A stretch of 64,000 nt of DNA from Rhynchopus sp. YZ270_cl-10 (GCA_964035575.1 OZ037875.1:310001-374000), one strand, 5' to 3'; counted from the first letter of the stretch, positions 1 to 10,620 are shown. Numbers and translations are program-made. Notes: generated by a model from the sequence alone, not told the origin.

Positions 1-1043
1 TCCACGGAGCGCCTACGATATGCAAACAAGATTTTTTTGAAATACAAAAAATAGAAGCATTTTGACCGGGACTTAAACCGAACGAACACTTCAACAAACA
101 CATTTACGCACATACACACGCAACATGGGGTTCATTCCGCTTGATAGGGATAACCCACTATTTGCTTTTAAAGACACCCAATAATTGGCCGCCACGACAA
201 GAAGACCCTCACGGGATTTGGAAAAAGCGCGAGGAGGCTAGGTGAGCCGCGATGGTATAGGTCACAATGCATGGGTCCGGCGATTCTCATGCAGGGAAGA
301 TCGAACCTCCCCGTGTGTGGAAAGGGGTCACTTCTCGCATATTCCCGCGGACACTTCTTGCTTTGGATTTTCCTTTTTGGCCTGAATTAATTAATACGTA
401 AAGAAAGAGGGGTTTTTTGCGTTGTTAGAGACAAGAAGTGGTCGGTAGTTCGAGCCAAGCTCTTTTTTTTTTGTAATAAACGCTCAGTGAGGCCGATTGG
501 CGTACTGTTGTTAATACCATAGTGTACACCGTGACCTGTGTTTTGCAGGTTGCAGCATGTGGTTGCCGCTAAATAGCGCACAATTGCGTGTGGGGGATCT
601 TCCTGGCGCTTTGTTTTTCGACTCAGCAGCCCTGAGCGCGAGTTGTTTCACGGATTTTGAGGGTGCACTAAATGTACCCAAACTTTTTTTTTCTCTCGGT
701 GGATTGTTTGTTTCTGATGGTGACGTGGAAAAATAAACAAAAAAACTTTTTTTTTGAAAGATGGCACCTTTTGCACATCAAAGGGAAAGAATGTATCTTG
801 GAATGTATCTTGAAAAACAACGCAGCAGAGAGGTGTAGATGCTCCATAAAAAAAGGTTGGAAAGACGGGCCGGATCCTTTGCGTGTGTAGACATCTCTTC
901 AAAGAGCAAATGGCAGAGTTATATAGACAGGAAGGACTCATACCACTGCTTTTTGAAAAGGGGGTTCTTGATTAACAGTTTTAACATGCCACTCACAGAA
1001 ACGAGGTGTGTCCAAAGCTGCTGTTGAGGACAATGCGTATACC
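1..1043. other. Intergenic region, no gene recognised
   Basis: Only short open frames without recognisable domains occur here. The stretch at about 240-320 looks faintly tRNA-like but does not fold as a tRNA. Several T- and A-runs are present. It lies downstream of the cyclase gene that ends at 1044. Confidence 0.5.
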
Positions 1044-4000
1044 TCAGTTGTCGCGTGGTGGTGGTTCGGGTGCCTCACTGGGAAGCTTCGCGCCACTGTT
1101 CCTCTTCAGGTGACAGTCACGTGGGGGTAGGATGGGTGCCCTGCTGAACTCAACCAGCTTTCTGTACCCGCACGCTATGTCCTCCATGCGCGCATCGCTC
1201 AACACCCAGTGGTGGTGTCCTGCAAGTGGGTTAGCGGTCACCAGCGGTACAATCTGGCCGCGGATCTCGTCCAGATCCTCCTTCGACTTGCTCTTCATTG
1301 CCTTCTTGAAGAGGTCCGTGCTCTCCTTGTTGCTATCCTCGTTCTCTCCCATACTCTGCGACAGTCTTCCCATGTCACGTCCCCACCCCTGAAGAAGGGA
1401 CGTCAGAATGCTGCAGTTCATCTGATACACATCAAGGCGCAAAGAGTTGCGTTGGAAGAACCACACGTCGCAGAGGAAGAGACATTCACCTGCGACGCCA
1501 GCGTTGCTCTGTACAAGTGCGTTGCCCTCATGTGTGGCGTCTGCAAAGCACGCAAAGAACGAACTCTCCTCCGCATATTCTGCAGCAGCTTCTGCAGCCA
1601 GAACAGGCACGCCGAAGGACGTCGTGTAACGTTGCTTCAGTGTCCCCACGTTTCCGTGTGAGAGCGTGCCTGTGGAGATGCCCAGTGTGATGCCGTCCGT
1701 ACGTGTCTCAAGATACTCTGCGAACCGCAGGGCTGCTGTCAGGTGCTGCTTCGTACGCGCCACAGTGTTCCAGAAGACAGTGACGGAGGATGCAGACAAA
1801 TGCACCTGTCCTTCCAGGGAGAGTGCGGACTCAGATGCTGAACGCACGACATGGTTGAAATCATCGAAGATAGCTTCGCTTCCCCCAAGGCGGCACACCA
1901 CCACTGTCCCGACGGACTTCTGCAGGTAGAGCTCCGTCTTCTTCTTCACTGCAGCACTGATATTCTTCTCCACACGATTCGACGACACTTCTGAGCGAGA
2001 GCCCTCCTTTGAGAGCCTGAAGCTTCCTTCTCCAGTGCTTAGTCCTTTCGGGTCTGTGTCCGTGGTGCTATCGTTGTACCTGTTGCTGAGGTAGCCGGGT
2101 GTGAGAAGGCTCAGGTCGTGTCCCTCGCCCAGTCCCTTCAGTCCGTGCTTCCCGTATGCATGCACAGTCGGGCCGTGCGGAAGCCCCTTCACACCATCCT
2201 TCGAGGCTTCCAAGTCAGCCAGAACATCCGGCGTGATGCACACCGTGCCACCCTTGGCCTTCCCCTCCAGACGTGCTGCCATGTTCACAGTCGACCCTCT
2301 GTAGTCCGTGCGTCCTGTGATCGGGTTCTCCTCAGCAATTGTCATTCCCTTAGCAATACCAATGCGAAGAACAAGTCCTGCACTTGGGAGGCCAAGACCG
2401 CTGGGCCACTTCGCCTGTTTGAACTTGTGGTGGATCTCAAGCCCAGTCCTCACGGCACCCACTGCATCAGGGTATGCAATCATGAAGGCATCACCAATTG
2501 TCTTCACCTCGTAGCCGCCGTGCATTGAATAGACACTGCGAATAAGCTCGTTGTGCAGCTCAATCGCCTCGTTCATGTCGCTTGCAGACCTCTTCCACAG
2601 TGGTGTTGATCCTTGGATGTCGGTGAACATCACGCACACTTCACCTGTCGGGGGTGCTACCGGTTTGATCACGTGCCCAAGTGCATCAGAGGAGCCATTG
2701 CCGCCAGGTAGCACTGCAGCAGGAACGTAGGCTTTGAATTCAATAAGGTTGGTAGCCATCTGCAAGAAGTCTGTCTGCATCAGACGCACTTCGTAAAGAG
2801 GTGAAGAAGCCACCACCGTCTCTTCAAGAGTGCGGAAGTTCAAGTTTGCAACACGATGCATCTCACCCTGAATCACAGAAATGGGTCGCAACACCATGCT
2901 CGTCACCACAAGCGAGATCAGCACCAACCCAATAGCAATGCCGCAGATGATCATTCTGTTGTGCAGACGGCCTGTGTCCACGTCGTCAGACACCTCCGCT
3001 TTCTCCTTCTCTGTTTCTCCTGCAACCTGTACTACTGTCTTCACCACGTTCTGCATGATGTGCTGCTGGTTCAGCGACACCGTCAACCACCAGTCAATGC
3101 CGTACCCATCAACAATACGTGCAACAGAGACGAAGTGATTCTCCTGCAACATGCCATTCCCAAGGTCTGTCTTGAACAATGCATCCTCTGAGCCTGGAAG
3201 GAAGTCTGTCGTGTTGTCGATGTTGCGTGTGATCGTCAACACCACTGTCCCGGTAGTTTCATTGGAAATGGACAAGTAGGGATCGACGGGTGCATAGGCG
3301 TGGATTGCGTTTGCGACACCGTTTGTGACACCGTCGTCTGCGTTCACGTCGAGCATGGGTTCTGGAAGGAACGTGGTGATTTTGTAGAACGGGTTGTACT
3401 TTTCTACCATGTGCACACCGAGACCGTGCGAGGTGCCTGTCAGGATGCCGTCTTGCTCTTGCTCCGTGATATTCTGCACTGAGAACGTTCCAAGACTCCT
3501 CATCTTGTGTGCCACCCAGCTTCTGGCGACGGATGTGTAGATGCGGGTCTCTGCCCCTGTTGCGTTCTGTGTTGATGCTGCAGCAGTTTTGAGGAAGGAT
3601 TGAATGTTGGAGAGCTTCATGTACACCATGCCTTGCAAAAATTTGACGTGTCCCAACGGATCCTTCACGTTCACCATCACGACGGACCCGATAAAGTCTG
3701 AGAAGTTCTCCAGCGAACCCCAGCGCAGGTCCTCCTCCTCCCACACACCTGCTTGGGAATACCTAATCGTTCTTACCGGTTGGCTGGGCAGCACTTGGTA
3801 CCCGTAGGCAGGATCACGCAAAAGAGCACCTGAGGGAGGAATCGCAAGCCCCATCTCAAACATGACTGAAGAATTAGACGTCAGGGTGGTCAACATGTAG
3901 CCATTACTGTGCATCAGGACTGCTCCCGCAGCATCACCTGAGATGCCTATAGCCCAAACGGCGTCGGTGTTCGCGTCGATCTGTGTCGTCATCGCCGACC

Positions 4001-4412
4001 AGAGATACGGTGTTTGGGAGTGGGCCCAGGCATCGACATCGGTTCTCTTGTCTGTGTACTGTTCCGTCTTCTTCAGCATCACCCGGGTCCTATAGGCTTC
4101 TACTATGGAAATCTTCAGGAAGCCTCGGATGGCGACCTCGGACGTCATTGTTGCATAAAAAAGCATTTCCTTCACGGTGCGTGTCAGCGAAGCCTCTGAC
4201 GTAGTGAAACTCGTACCAAGCGCGTCCGAGGACTGTTCACGGGTGCGGTCCAGCGCGTCATCGGCAGAGATCTCAGACAGAATCAAAGTTGCAGTACCAG
4301 ACACACCGATGCCCACCAAGCAGAGCAGCGCAATCACACTACGCACGGACAGAATCTGCGCTGCTGCGCTGGTCGATGGAGGGGCATTCTCCAGAGTCTG
4401 TGTATCAGTCAT
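1044..4412 (-). CDS. Receptor-type class III adenylate cyclase
   Basis: A 1122-residue single-pass-receptor-like cyclase expected to make cAMP at a membrane. A signal-anchor helix lies at about residues 25-46 and a second membrane helix at about 487-508, enclosing a ~440-residue extracellular sensor resembling a dCache region. A HAMP-like linker follows (RPISVIQGEMHRVANLNF, 509-526). The catalytic domain starts at about 590. FTDIQGS (596-602) supplies metal Asp598, KTIGD (637-641) supplies the adenine-type Lys637 and metal Asp641, Asp703 fits the second adenine-specifying position, and VNMAAR (709-714) supplies the transition-state Asn/Arg. Lys and Asp at the two specificity positions argue for ATP rather than GTP. 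Residues about 833-985 look like a second, degenerate cyclase fold lacking the metal motif. The stop is TGA. The ATG at 4412 precedes an acceptable N-terminus. Family assignment is strong; the ligand is unknown. Confidence 0.93.
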   Translation of the reverse strand: MTDTQTLENAPPSTSAAAQILSVRSVIALLCLVGIGVSGTATLILSEISADDALDRTREQSSDALGTSFTTSEASLTRTVKEMLFYATMTSEVAIRGFLKISIVEAYRTRVMLKKTEQYTDKRTDVDAWAHSQTPYLWSAMTTQIDANTDAVWAIGISGDAAGAVLMHSNGYMLTTLTSNSSVMFEMGLAIPPSGALLRDPAYGYQVLPSQPVRTIRYSQAGVWEEEDLRWGSLENFSDFIGSVVMVNVKDPLGHVKFLQGMVYMKLSNIQSFLKTAAASTQNATGAETRIYTSVARSWVAHKMRSLGTFSVQNITEQEQDGILTGTSHGLGVHMVEKYNPFYKITTFLPEPMLDVNADDGVTNGVANAIHAYAPVDPYLSISNETTGTVVLTITRNIDNTTDFLPGSEDALFKTDLGNGMLQENHFVSVARIVDGYGIDWWLTVSLNQQHIMQNVVKTVVQVAGETEKEKAEVSDDVDTGRLHNRMIICGIAIGLVLISLVVTSMVLRPISVIQGEMHRVANLNFRTLEETVVASSPLYEVRLMQTDFLQMATNLIEFKAYVPAAVLPGGNGSSDALGHVIKPVAPPTGEVCVMFTDIQGSTPLWKRSASDMNEAIELHNELIRSVYSMHGGYEVKTIGDAFMIAYPDAVGAVRTGLEIHHKFKQAKWPSGLGLPSAGLVLRIGIAKGMTIAEENPITGRTDYRGSTVNMAARLEGKAKGGTVCITPDVLADLEASKDGVKGLPHGPTVHAYGKHGLKGLGEGHDLSLLTPGYLSNRYNDSTTDTDPKGLSTGEGSFRLSKEGSRSEVSSNRVEKNISAAVKKKTELYLQKSVGTVVVCRLGGSEAIFDDFNHVVRSASESALSLEGQVHLSASSVTVFWNTVARTKQHLTAALRFAEYLETRTDGITLGISTGTLSHGNVGTLKQRYTTSFGVPVLAAEAAAEYAEESSFFACFADATHEGNALVQSNAGVAGECLFLCDVWFFQRNSLRLDVYQMNCSILTSLLQGWGRDMGRLSQSMGENEDSNKESTDLFKKAMKSKSKEDLDEIRGQIVPLVTANPLAGHHHWVLSDARMEDIACGYRKLVEFSRAPILPPRDCHLKRNSGAKLPSEAPEPPPRDN

Positions 4413-4541
4413 TTTATTTTTTATGACACCTTCGCATGATGATGGGTTTGGGGGGGTGGGGTGAAGGCACTTCTCACAAAAAAAAAAAAAAACACTTTTA
4501 TTTTACTCATGAGAACAGATCTAATGCCCAAACCCCCCAAA

Positions 4542-6059
4542 TCATTTCCCTTGACTGAGCTCATGCCCAATATCCTTTCGATTCATCACAACAAAAATAA
4601 AGGTAGCGAATGCTACCATCAGTGTCATGGCACCGAACACATTTGTCATATTCTGTGCGTACATAAACGGAGAGTAAAGTACCCCAAGAAGGTTCCCCAG
4701 CGCGCCCATCAGGAGGTACAGACTCATGACCAAACTCTTCATTTTTACCGGCGCGACACGGTACGCAAACTCAAGCCCGCCCACCGACGCAAATATCTCC
4801 CCCACCCCTGTCAAAACGTACGACGGAACCTGATAGTATATTGACAGCCTTTCTTCCCCTTCCCTCAGCACAAACCCTCCTTCGGTATATTCCCCTTTAG
4901 AATCTATCCACCATTGCAACGCTGTACACAACGCTATGGCGAGTGTCTGTATGGCTAGCCCGACACCAATTCGCGTCATATTCCCTCCATAGCCTCGGGA
5001 GACGAGAAGCGGGAAGATGTGAGATTCGAAGAATGGGATGCCGATGATGAGGGTAAAAGGGTTGAGCGCGGACATCAATTCTGAGGGAAGCCAGGGGGGG
5101 CGATCTAGCATGTCACCTTGCGGGATGTAGGCGGTGTGGTGTTGTTTCTGCGCGCACCAATAGATTGGAAAGAAAACAAAAACTTTGCAGGCGCGGACTG
5201 TCTGCCAGACGTCATCTAGGAGCGCTGTGTTGACTTCTCCACCAAACGTATTAGCCCATATGGCACGCATTGAGTTGCTTATCAGAGAAGAGCTTGGTGC
5301 GCGGTCGGCAAACCTATGTTGGTACCGATAGAAGGTACTAAAAGCGAACAACGCACCCAACGCAGGCAATGCAAGAGACAGCTGATACGCTACCCCACCA
5401 AACGGAAGGTGCAACAACGGGCACAGCAACGACCCCAACAGCGCGCCCAGATTGATAGCCCAGTATACCCATCTAAAAACGCTGGGGGGCACATCGTCAT
5501 CCTCCCCATCATCTTTTTCTAACTGAAGTGCAAGCAATGGAACCACATTCGCTTTAATCCCCCCTGCAGCAGATCCAATAAGAAACAACGCCATCACATA
5601 CCCTATTGACTGCGCATCCGTCAATGTTGACCCCCCTTCTGTCGCATACGTCTGCGTTGCGGATACAGCGCATAGTGCCATACACCCAACCGCCATGATA
5701 CCACAGGACACCCCCACTGTGCGTACCAACCCCGATACTGCGTCCCCAAAGTACCCACCCACAAGGCATGCGCCAAATGCATAGAAAGCATAGAGGTTGG
5801 CTACACCGTTGCTTAAAGGGAGGGACAGCTGCACGTCGCGCATGAAGGGCATCATCACAGACATTACTCCATAGAACGCTAGCCGCTCTGCAAACTCTAC
5901 TGCAAGAATCGTGTTCACCGAGAACGGAAACGGTGCCAGTGGTGCTCCATTTCCCGAAGAGACATCTTCAGTTGCACCCAAATGAGACGGAGAGGAAAGG
6001 GCCTGTGCTTCCTCCTCCTCAACTTCGATGCTATGTTCGATGCGTGCAGGGCGTTTCAT
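4542..6059 (-). CDS. POT/PTR2-family proton-coupled oligopeptide transporter
   Basis: A 505-residue major-facilitator protein with about 12 membrane helices, expected to import di-/tripeptides or related substrates with protons. EFAER (55-59) matches the ExxER helix-1 proton-coupling motif. GGYFGD (101-106) matches the loop 2-3 motif, GGIKANVVP (166-174) the helix 4-5 signature, and NLGALLGS (203-210) the typical helix-5 motif. The C-terminal half has PSYVLTGVGEIF (412-423), another family hallmark. The frame stays open upstream to 6383, but that extension reads through a long A/T homopolymer and a mobile-element fragment, so the ATG at 6059 (MKRPARIEH) is the better start. The N-terminal 45 residues are acidic and cytosolic. 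A 436-bp inverted-repeat element ends only ~180 bp upstream and may contribute promoter sequence. Confidence 0.93.
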   Translation of the reverse strand: MKRPARIEHSIEVEEEEAQALSSPSHLGATEDVSSGNGAPLAPFPFSVNTILAVEFAERLAFYGVMSVMMPFMRDVQLSLPLSNGVANLYAFYAFGACLVGGYFGDAVSGLVRTVGVSCGIMAVGCMALCAVSATQTYATEGGSTLTDAQSIGYVMALFLIGSAAGGIKANVVPLLALQLEKDDGEDDDVPPSVFRWVYWAINLGALLGSLLCPLLHLPFGGVAYQLSLALPALGALFAFSTFYRYQHRFADRAPSSSLISNSMRAIWANTFGGEVNTALLDDVWQTVRACKVFVFFPIYWCAQKQHHTAYIPQGDMLDRPPWLPSELMSALNPFTLIIGIPFFESHIFPLLVSRGYGGNMTRIGVGLAIQTLAIALCTALQWWIDSKGEYTEGGFVLREGEERLSIYYQVPSYVLTGVGEIFASVGGLEFAYRVAPVKMKSLVMSLYLLMGALGNLLGVLYSPFMYAQNMTNVFGAMTLMVAFATFIFVVMNRKDIGHELSQGK

Positions 6060-6239
6060 TGAAGCGCCTTCTGTTCTTTGGCTCCGGGTGAGAGAGGGGG
6101 TGTTGGTGTCGTGGTGCTTCGTAGGAAGGACCAAAAGGGGGAGGGGGGAGGAGGAGGGAGTGTGTGTGGCACACCGTCTTGGTGTGTACCTGTAGGAGGG
6201 TTTGGGGTGGATTTTGAAGGTAAAAAAAAAAAAAAAAAA

Positions 6240-6675
6240 CAAGTAATTGCTATCGGAAAAAAAACGGGGTGTGATGTGGAACTCCATCCTGTAGAAATAA
6301 TCTACAGCACGTCCAGCATTCTGCTCTTCTGCAGGTATGTTAACGCTCTTCGTACGCTGCCAGATCCACTGGGACGCCAGCATCTGAAACGTTCAAGAAG
6401 GGGGGCTGTCCTCTCCGTCCAGCACCATCTGCTCGATAGCGTTGTTGGACGTCGGCTCGGCAGGCTCGGCGTGTTCCAGCTCGTTTTTGTCCACAGGCTC
6501 CCCACATTGTCGTCGTCGTTGGAGTGCGGAAGAAGCACAGAATGCACAGACTACAACACATCGATCACACCAGGCACATCAGCACCTCCAGCAAATCGCC
6601 AGGATGCTACGGTGGTTTCGAAAATCGCGCGGGGTTTTCCACAGCACACCCCGTTTTTTTCTTAGCAATTACTTG
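6240..6675. mobile_element. MITE-like element, family CAAGTAATTGC (copy 1)
   Basis: A 436-bp segment starts CAAGTAATTGCTA and ends with its inverse (TAGCAATTACTTG). The terminal inverted repeats extend about 40 bp with interruptions (a run of A then CGGGGTGTG.TGTGGA). A second copy, in opposite orientation, lies at 55392-55820. The interior keeps fragments of an open frame, but the two copies differ by frame-disrupting changes, so it is probably non-coding today. Non-autonomous DNA transposon is the likeliest reading. Confidence 0.7.
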
Positions 6676-6775
6676 TCCTTGTTGTTATTGTTGTTTTCAA
6701 CCACCTTCCTTCAACCCTTGTGGGATCAGTCGTTATTTTTTCGCGAAAACATGAAATTACACATTTCAAGAGAAC

Positions 6776-7030
6776 AAATTAAAAAGGGTCCTTATTTGCA
6801 TTTTTGGGCTCCGCCCGTGCAGTGGTGGGGTCAATCTCGAAAATTGGACAATTTTTTGACCACTTAAATTTTGAGAAATATGAGCCCGGTTCCTTATACG
6901 TGGGGCCCATTTTCGGCTAAAATTTTCCTCAAAATCTGGTTTTGTAAAATTGACCCTTCCCCCCCCCCCCACATCGATTTCAATACTATACCTTACTTCA
7001 CCTACGGTTGCCCTTACAGGGGGGGGGTTA
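6776..7030 (-). repeat. Dispersed ~265-bp repeat, single inverted copy
   Basis: Reverse complement of the unit tandemly repeated at 54488-55290: the same order of blocks GGGTCCTTATTTGCA, CCGCCCGTGCAGTGG, CTTATACGTGGGGCCC and a C-run. Because the adjacent MITE is also shared, about 790 bp (6240-7030) is one inverted copy of 55019-55820. Confidence 0.8.
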
Positions 7031-7051
7031 GGGGGTTCCACCAAGGGCGTT

Positions 7052-8242
7052 TTGCTGTCCAAAACCCATTTTTTTGAAATTTCGGTGAAGAAACCCACTA
7101 AAATGGGCGTGCCTGGCCGCAAATCGCCCTGGGGATCACCCATATATCCCAATAAACCACCTGACGACCTTCACAGAGCATTTCTTGTCCAAAAAAAATC
7201 GATTTTTTGTGAAAAAAGACCCCAAAATTGCGTAACGCTCGCGTAACGCTTGGGGACCAAAATTTAACACTTGCCAAGGAATTTCTCCAATCAGGCAAAA
7301 CTCCTTCTAAACACCTGAAAAACACCTCAGTCCACATCTTCTGGGGTCCCGGGGTGAAAATGTATAGTTTTTGCAGCTTTTAGGGGTCCTGGGATGGTCC
7401 CAGGCGTATTCATGAGGGTCGGAACCGCTTAAAATGCCCAAATTTACCTCTTTTTTTGGGTGCTTTTTCACCTTAAAAATTCAAAAAAAAGTGCTCAGAC
7501 AATCACAGAAGTGTCAAAACCCCCTCGGAACTACTCGCCAGACCCCCTGCGGGGTGGAGAATCATATTTGCGATCACTGTTTGGGCTATTTTGCCCAAAA
7601 TAACCCCATGTTACACTTTTGTTACACTTGCCCCAAAATAGGGTATTTTAGGCTATTTTGGGACAAGTGGGACAAAAGTGGGACACGGGGTTATTTTGGG
7701 AAAAATAGCCCAAAAAGTGATCGCAAATATGATTCTCCACCCCGCAGGGGGTCTGGCGAGTAGTTCCGAGGGGGTTTTGACACTTCTGTGATTGTCTGAG
7801 CACTTTTTTTTGAATTTTTAAGGTGAAAAAGCACCCAAAAAAAGAGGTAAATTTGGGCATTTTAAGCGGTTCCGACCCTCATGAATACGCCTGGGACCAT
7901 CCCAGGACCCCTAAAAGCTGCAAAAACTATACATTTCCACCCCGGGACCCCAGAAGATGTGGACTGAGGTGTTTTTCAGGTGTTTAGAAGGAGTTTTGCC
8001 TGATTGGAGAAATTCCTTGGCAAGTGTTAAATTTTGGTCCCCAAGCGTTACGCGAGCGTTACGCAATTTTGGGGTCTTTTTTCACAAAAAATCGATTTTT
8101 TTTGGACAAGAAATGCTCTGTGAAGGTCGTCAGGTGGTTTATTGGGATATATGGGTGATCCCCAGGGCGATTTGCGGCCAGGCACGCCCATTTTAGTGGG
8201 TTTCTTCACCGAAATTTCAAAAAAATGGGTTTTGGACAGCAA
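7052..8242. repeat. 1.2-kb near-perfect palindrome (foldback structure)
   Basis: Two arms of about 590 bp (7052-7640 and 7654-8242) are reverse complements around position 7647 with only a dozen or so central bases unpaired. The same 79-residue frame appears at 7098-7337 minus and 7957-8196 plus, as expected from symmetry rather than coding. Mismatches cluster near the centre. Outside the arms the similarity continues imperfectly (GGTGGAACCCCCTAA-like blocks at 7030 and 8265). A foldback transposon or a head-to-head duplication would both explain it. Confidence 0.9.
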
Positions 8243-8342
8243 GTCCTTAAGGATTTCCTTATACGTGGAACCCCCTAAGGGGGGGGGGTGAACGAAGGTA
8301 AGTTGAAAATGAACCCGCAATATTGAGAAGAACTGCAACAGC

Positions 8343-8775
8343 CCGCTTCGTGACAGTGTGCCTTTTGGATAAAGTTTTTAAAGATGAACCGAAGCTTCTG
8401 TGTGTATAGTCATGTTTTAAAAAAAGAGGGTATCATCAATTCATGTTCGGAGGGGTCCCAGGAGGGGAGAGGGACTCCCGAAGGGGAGGGGGGGGAAGGG
8501 AACAAATTGTAAGATGAATACAACCTCACATCGATGCACATCTTGGAAATATAATCTATGTTTGGTTCTCTCCGTACACAGGTCACAAAAGAGTCTAGAA
8601 TTTCACGATCACCCCCTCTCGCTCCACTTACACGAGGTTGGGCACAACACAACACAGAAAAGGCCATTCTGCGCAAAAAATTACACTAGGCATCAACAAC
8701 ACAACACAGAGGAAAACCACTGACCCCCCATTTTTTTCAAAAAAAAAAAAGCGTCAAAAATTTCGTCCTTTCCCC
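8343..8775. other. Intergenic region
   Basis: No supported gene. G-rich tract around 8455-8505 and A-rich tract around 8735-8760, downstream of the cysteine-rich membrane protein gene. Confidence 0.4.
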
Positions 8776-10620
8776 TTACACATCAGGCACATCGACTATC
8801 CCCCCTCCTTTTTGCTTTGTTGGGAAGGTGCTTAAAATCGGGTTGGCAGCAGGCACCACACCTTCCCCCCCTGGATGCACCACATGCTTGCAAAGCTGCT
8901 GATGAACTGGGTCTGCAGCCTCTTCACAATGCACACCAGCTACACACTCATGACGCACAGAAGCACGATGGGTACGGGATTCATCTGTACAGGCAAGCCC
9001 ATTCGGACAGGACGGATGAACATGCCACCATGAAAGACAGTGGTCTCTGTCCAGCTGCTGCGTACACCCCTCCTGCACACACAAATGCATGAACACCGCT
9101 GTGTGCGCCTCCACATCCATCAGCGCACACCCCTCAAAATCAACGCAAAAATTTTTGTGCTGCACGACCCCCACTCCTTCATGCCCTCTGTCTGCCCTTT
9201 CTAGGGGATGCTCCCTGAGGGCTGCCAACCTTTTATTTGCGGACTCAATTTCTGCGGGAGAAGCCGGGGGTGGAGGCGGAGGAGGAGGAGGTGGTGGAGG
9301 CACCTTCCTTACGGAAGCAGGCGACGACGACTCACGAAACGAAACCGCCTTCTCCGACGCTGCTGTCGTGAAGCTTGCATTGGAGTTTACCGTTCGAAGC
9401 GTTTTCGCTTCGGAATCAGAGTCAGAATCATTGGTCCCCCCATGCTTTCTCCTATAGATTAGAAAGGCGACTGCAAGCACGCTACTACACAACAGAATAC
9501 ACAGAACGATGATGACTACTACCCACACCGGAACAGCTGCTTCGTCATCGCAGGATAGATCAGAGGTGGTGTAACGTCCGGCTTCGCTCCGCCACCATGC
9601 TCCAGACTGCTCTGTTGTGGCCCCTTTTATGCAGCAGAGATATTCCTTCAGAAGCGCCCCTTTGTCCAGAGAGGACTTCTGTGTGTCGTAGGATAGATAC
9701 GCCTTTGCGACCTCGAAACACCCCGGGTCTGCAGCGTATTCACACACCCCGCTTGCAAGAGATCCGCAACCACAGACTAATAGCTCCCCATTTTCTGACC
9801 CAAAGCAGACCTCATCCGAGGAACACACAGCGCCTAGCTTCGGAGGTGCGGTGCAAGCGCCGTTTAATAGAAATAACCCTAATTGGCAGAACCGTCGTCC
9901 GTCCGCTTGGATGCCTGAGACGAGGCTGTAGAATTGGGTGCAGCGTGCTTGGTTGCATCCAGCATTTTCTGGGCAGGAGTCGTCAGAAATGCAAGAGGCT
10001 CCTAAGGACCGCAGTTTTTGACAGGTTTGAGGGGAGCGTTGGGTGTCGCAGTAGTATTGGTGTTGGCATTGTGGTGTCGCATCGCAGGGGCGGTTGAGAG
10101 AGGCGGAGGAGGAGGAAGGACTGCAGAGGACAGAGTAGGAGGCGCGGGAGGAGGTGGCGGCGGGGCAGGTCGCGCCTTCGATGCAGGTGGAGGAGACGTT
10201 CAGTTTGGAGTCGTAGCAGAGCTCGCCGATCTGAGGGCGTTTGGCGCATATGCCGCCACCGCAGTACGACCCTGTGAGGCAGTATATGTCCTCCACGCAG
10301 AAGGAGCCGTCGGCAAAGGAGGAAGTGCGTGCGCATTCGTATTGAAGGGATTGTAGGTTGGCGATGCTTGTGGCTGCGCAGAGGCCGTCGGCGCAGTCGT
10401 TGTGTAATGTGCATACGGAGCCGAGGGGGAGAACCGCAGTGCAGCGCCGTTCAGAGCAGACCAGCCGTGTGAGGTCAAGCCCAGCAGGCACGTCGTTGTT
10501 CATGCAGTGCTCGCTCGCAGTGCAGGCGCCCCCTACTCCAGCCAACCCATAGCCCGCCACCTCCACCCCCCTAGGACAACTCCCCTGCCCTACAGCAAGC
10601 ATCGCCAAAATAAAGGCCAT
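8776..10620 (-). CDS. Cysteine-rich type I membrane protein with polyproline cytosolic tail
   Basis: A 614-residue protein of unknown function. Residues 1-14 (MAFILAMLAVGQGS) form a short signal peptide, which is why I prefer the ATG at 10620 to the one at 10692. Residues 15-360 are cysteine-rich with repeated C-x(4-8)-C spacing and modules such as LGAxCxSDxxC and xGSxCxxDxxC, resembling disulfide-rich extracellular repeats. A single membrane helix lies at about 365-388 (VPVWVVVIIVLCILLCSSVL), followed by a basic stop-transfer YRRKHGG. The cytosolic part has an acidic/serine stretch and a run of 12 prolines at about 441-452. The last ~140 residues are Cys/His-rich and unlike a usual tail, so an unrecognised intron or frame change near 9190 is possible. 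Likely a surface receptor or adhesion protein. Confidence 0.72.
   Translation of the reverse strand: MAFILAMLAVGQGSCPRGVEVAGYGLAGVGGACTASEHCMNNDVPAGLDLTRLVCSERRCTAVLPLGSVCTLHNDCADGLCAATSIANLQSLQYECARTSSFADGSFCVEDIYCLTGSYCGGGICAKRPQIGELCYDSKLNVSSTCIEGATCPAATSSRASYSVLCSPSSSSASLNRPCDATPQCQHQYYCDTQRSPQTCQKLRSLGASCISDDSCPENAGCNQARCTQFYSLVSGIQADGRRFCQLGLFLLNGACTAPPKLGAVCSSDEVCFGSENGELLVCGCGSLASGVCEYAADPGCFEVAKAYLSYDTQKSSLDKGALLKEYLCCIKGATTEQSGAWWRSEAGRYTTSDLSCDDEAAVPVWVVVIIVLCILLCSSVLAVAFLIYRRKHGGTNDSDSDSEAKTLRTVNSNASFTTAASEKAVSFRESSSPASVRKVPPPPPPPPPPPPASPAEIESANKRLAALREHPLERADRGHEGVGVVQHKNFCVDFEGCALMDVEAHTAVFMHLCVQEGCTQQLDRDHCLSWWHVHPSCPNGLACTDESRTHRASVRHECVAGVHCEEAADPVHQQLCKHVVHPGGEGVVPAANPILSTFPTKQKGGGIVDVPDV

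Noticed and set aside
240-330. tRNA-like stretch with ATCGAAC T-loop-like heptamer
   Set aside because: No matching acceptor stem and no proper anticodon arm.
4542-6383. Longer 613-residue version of the peptide transporter
   Set aside because: The extra N-terminus translates a poly-A/T run and the end of a MITE.
7098-8196. Duplicate 79-residue ORFs on opposite strands
   Set aside because: They follow from the palindrome; no domain and no start context.
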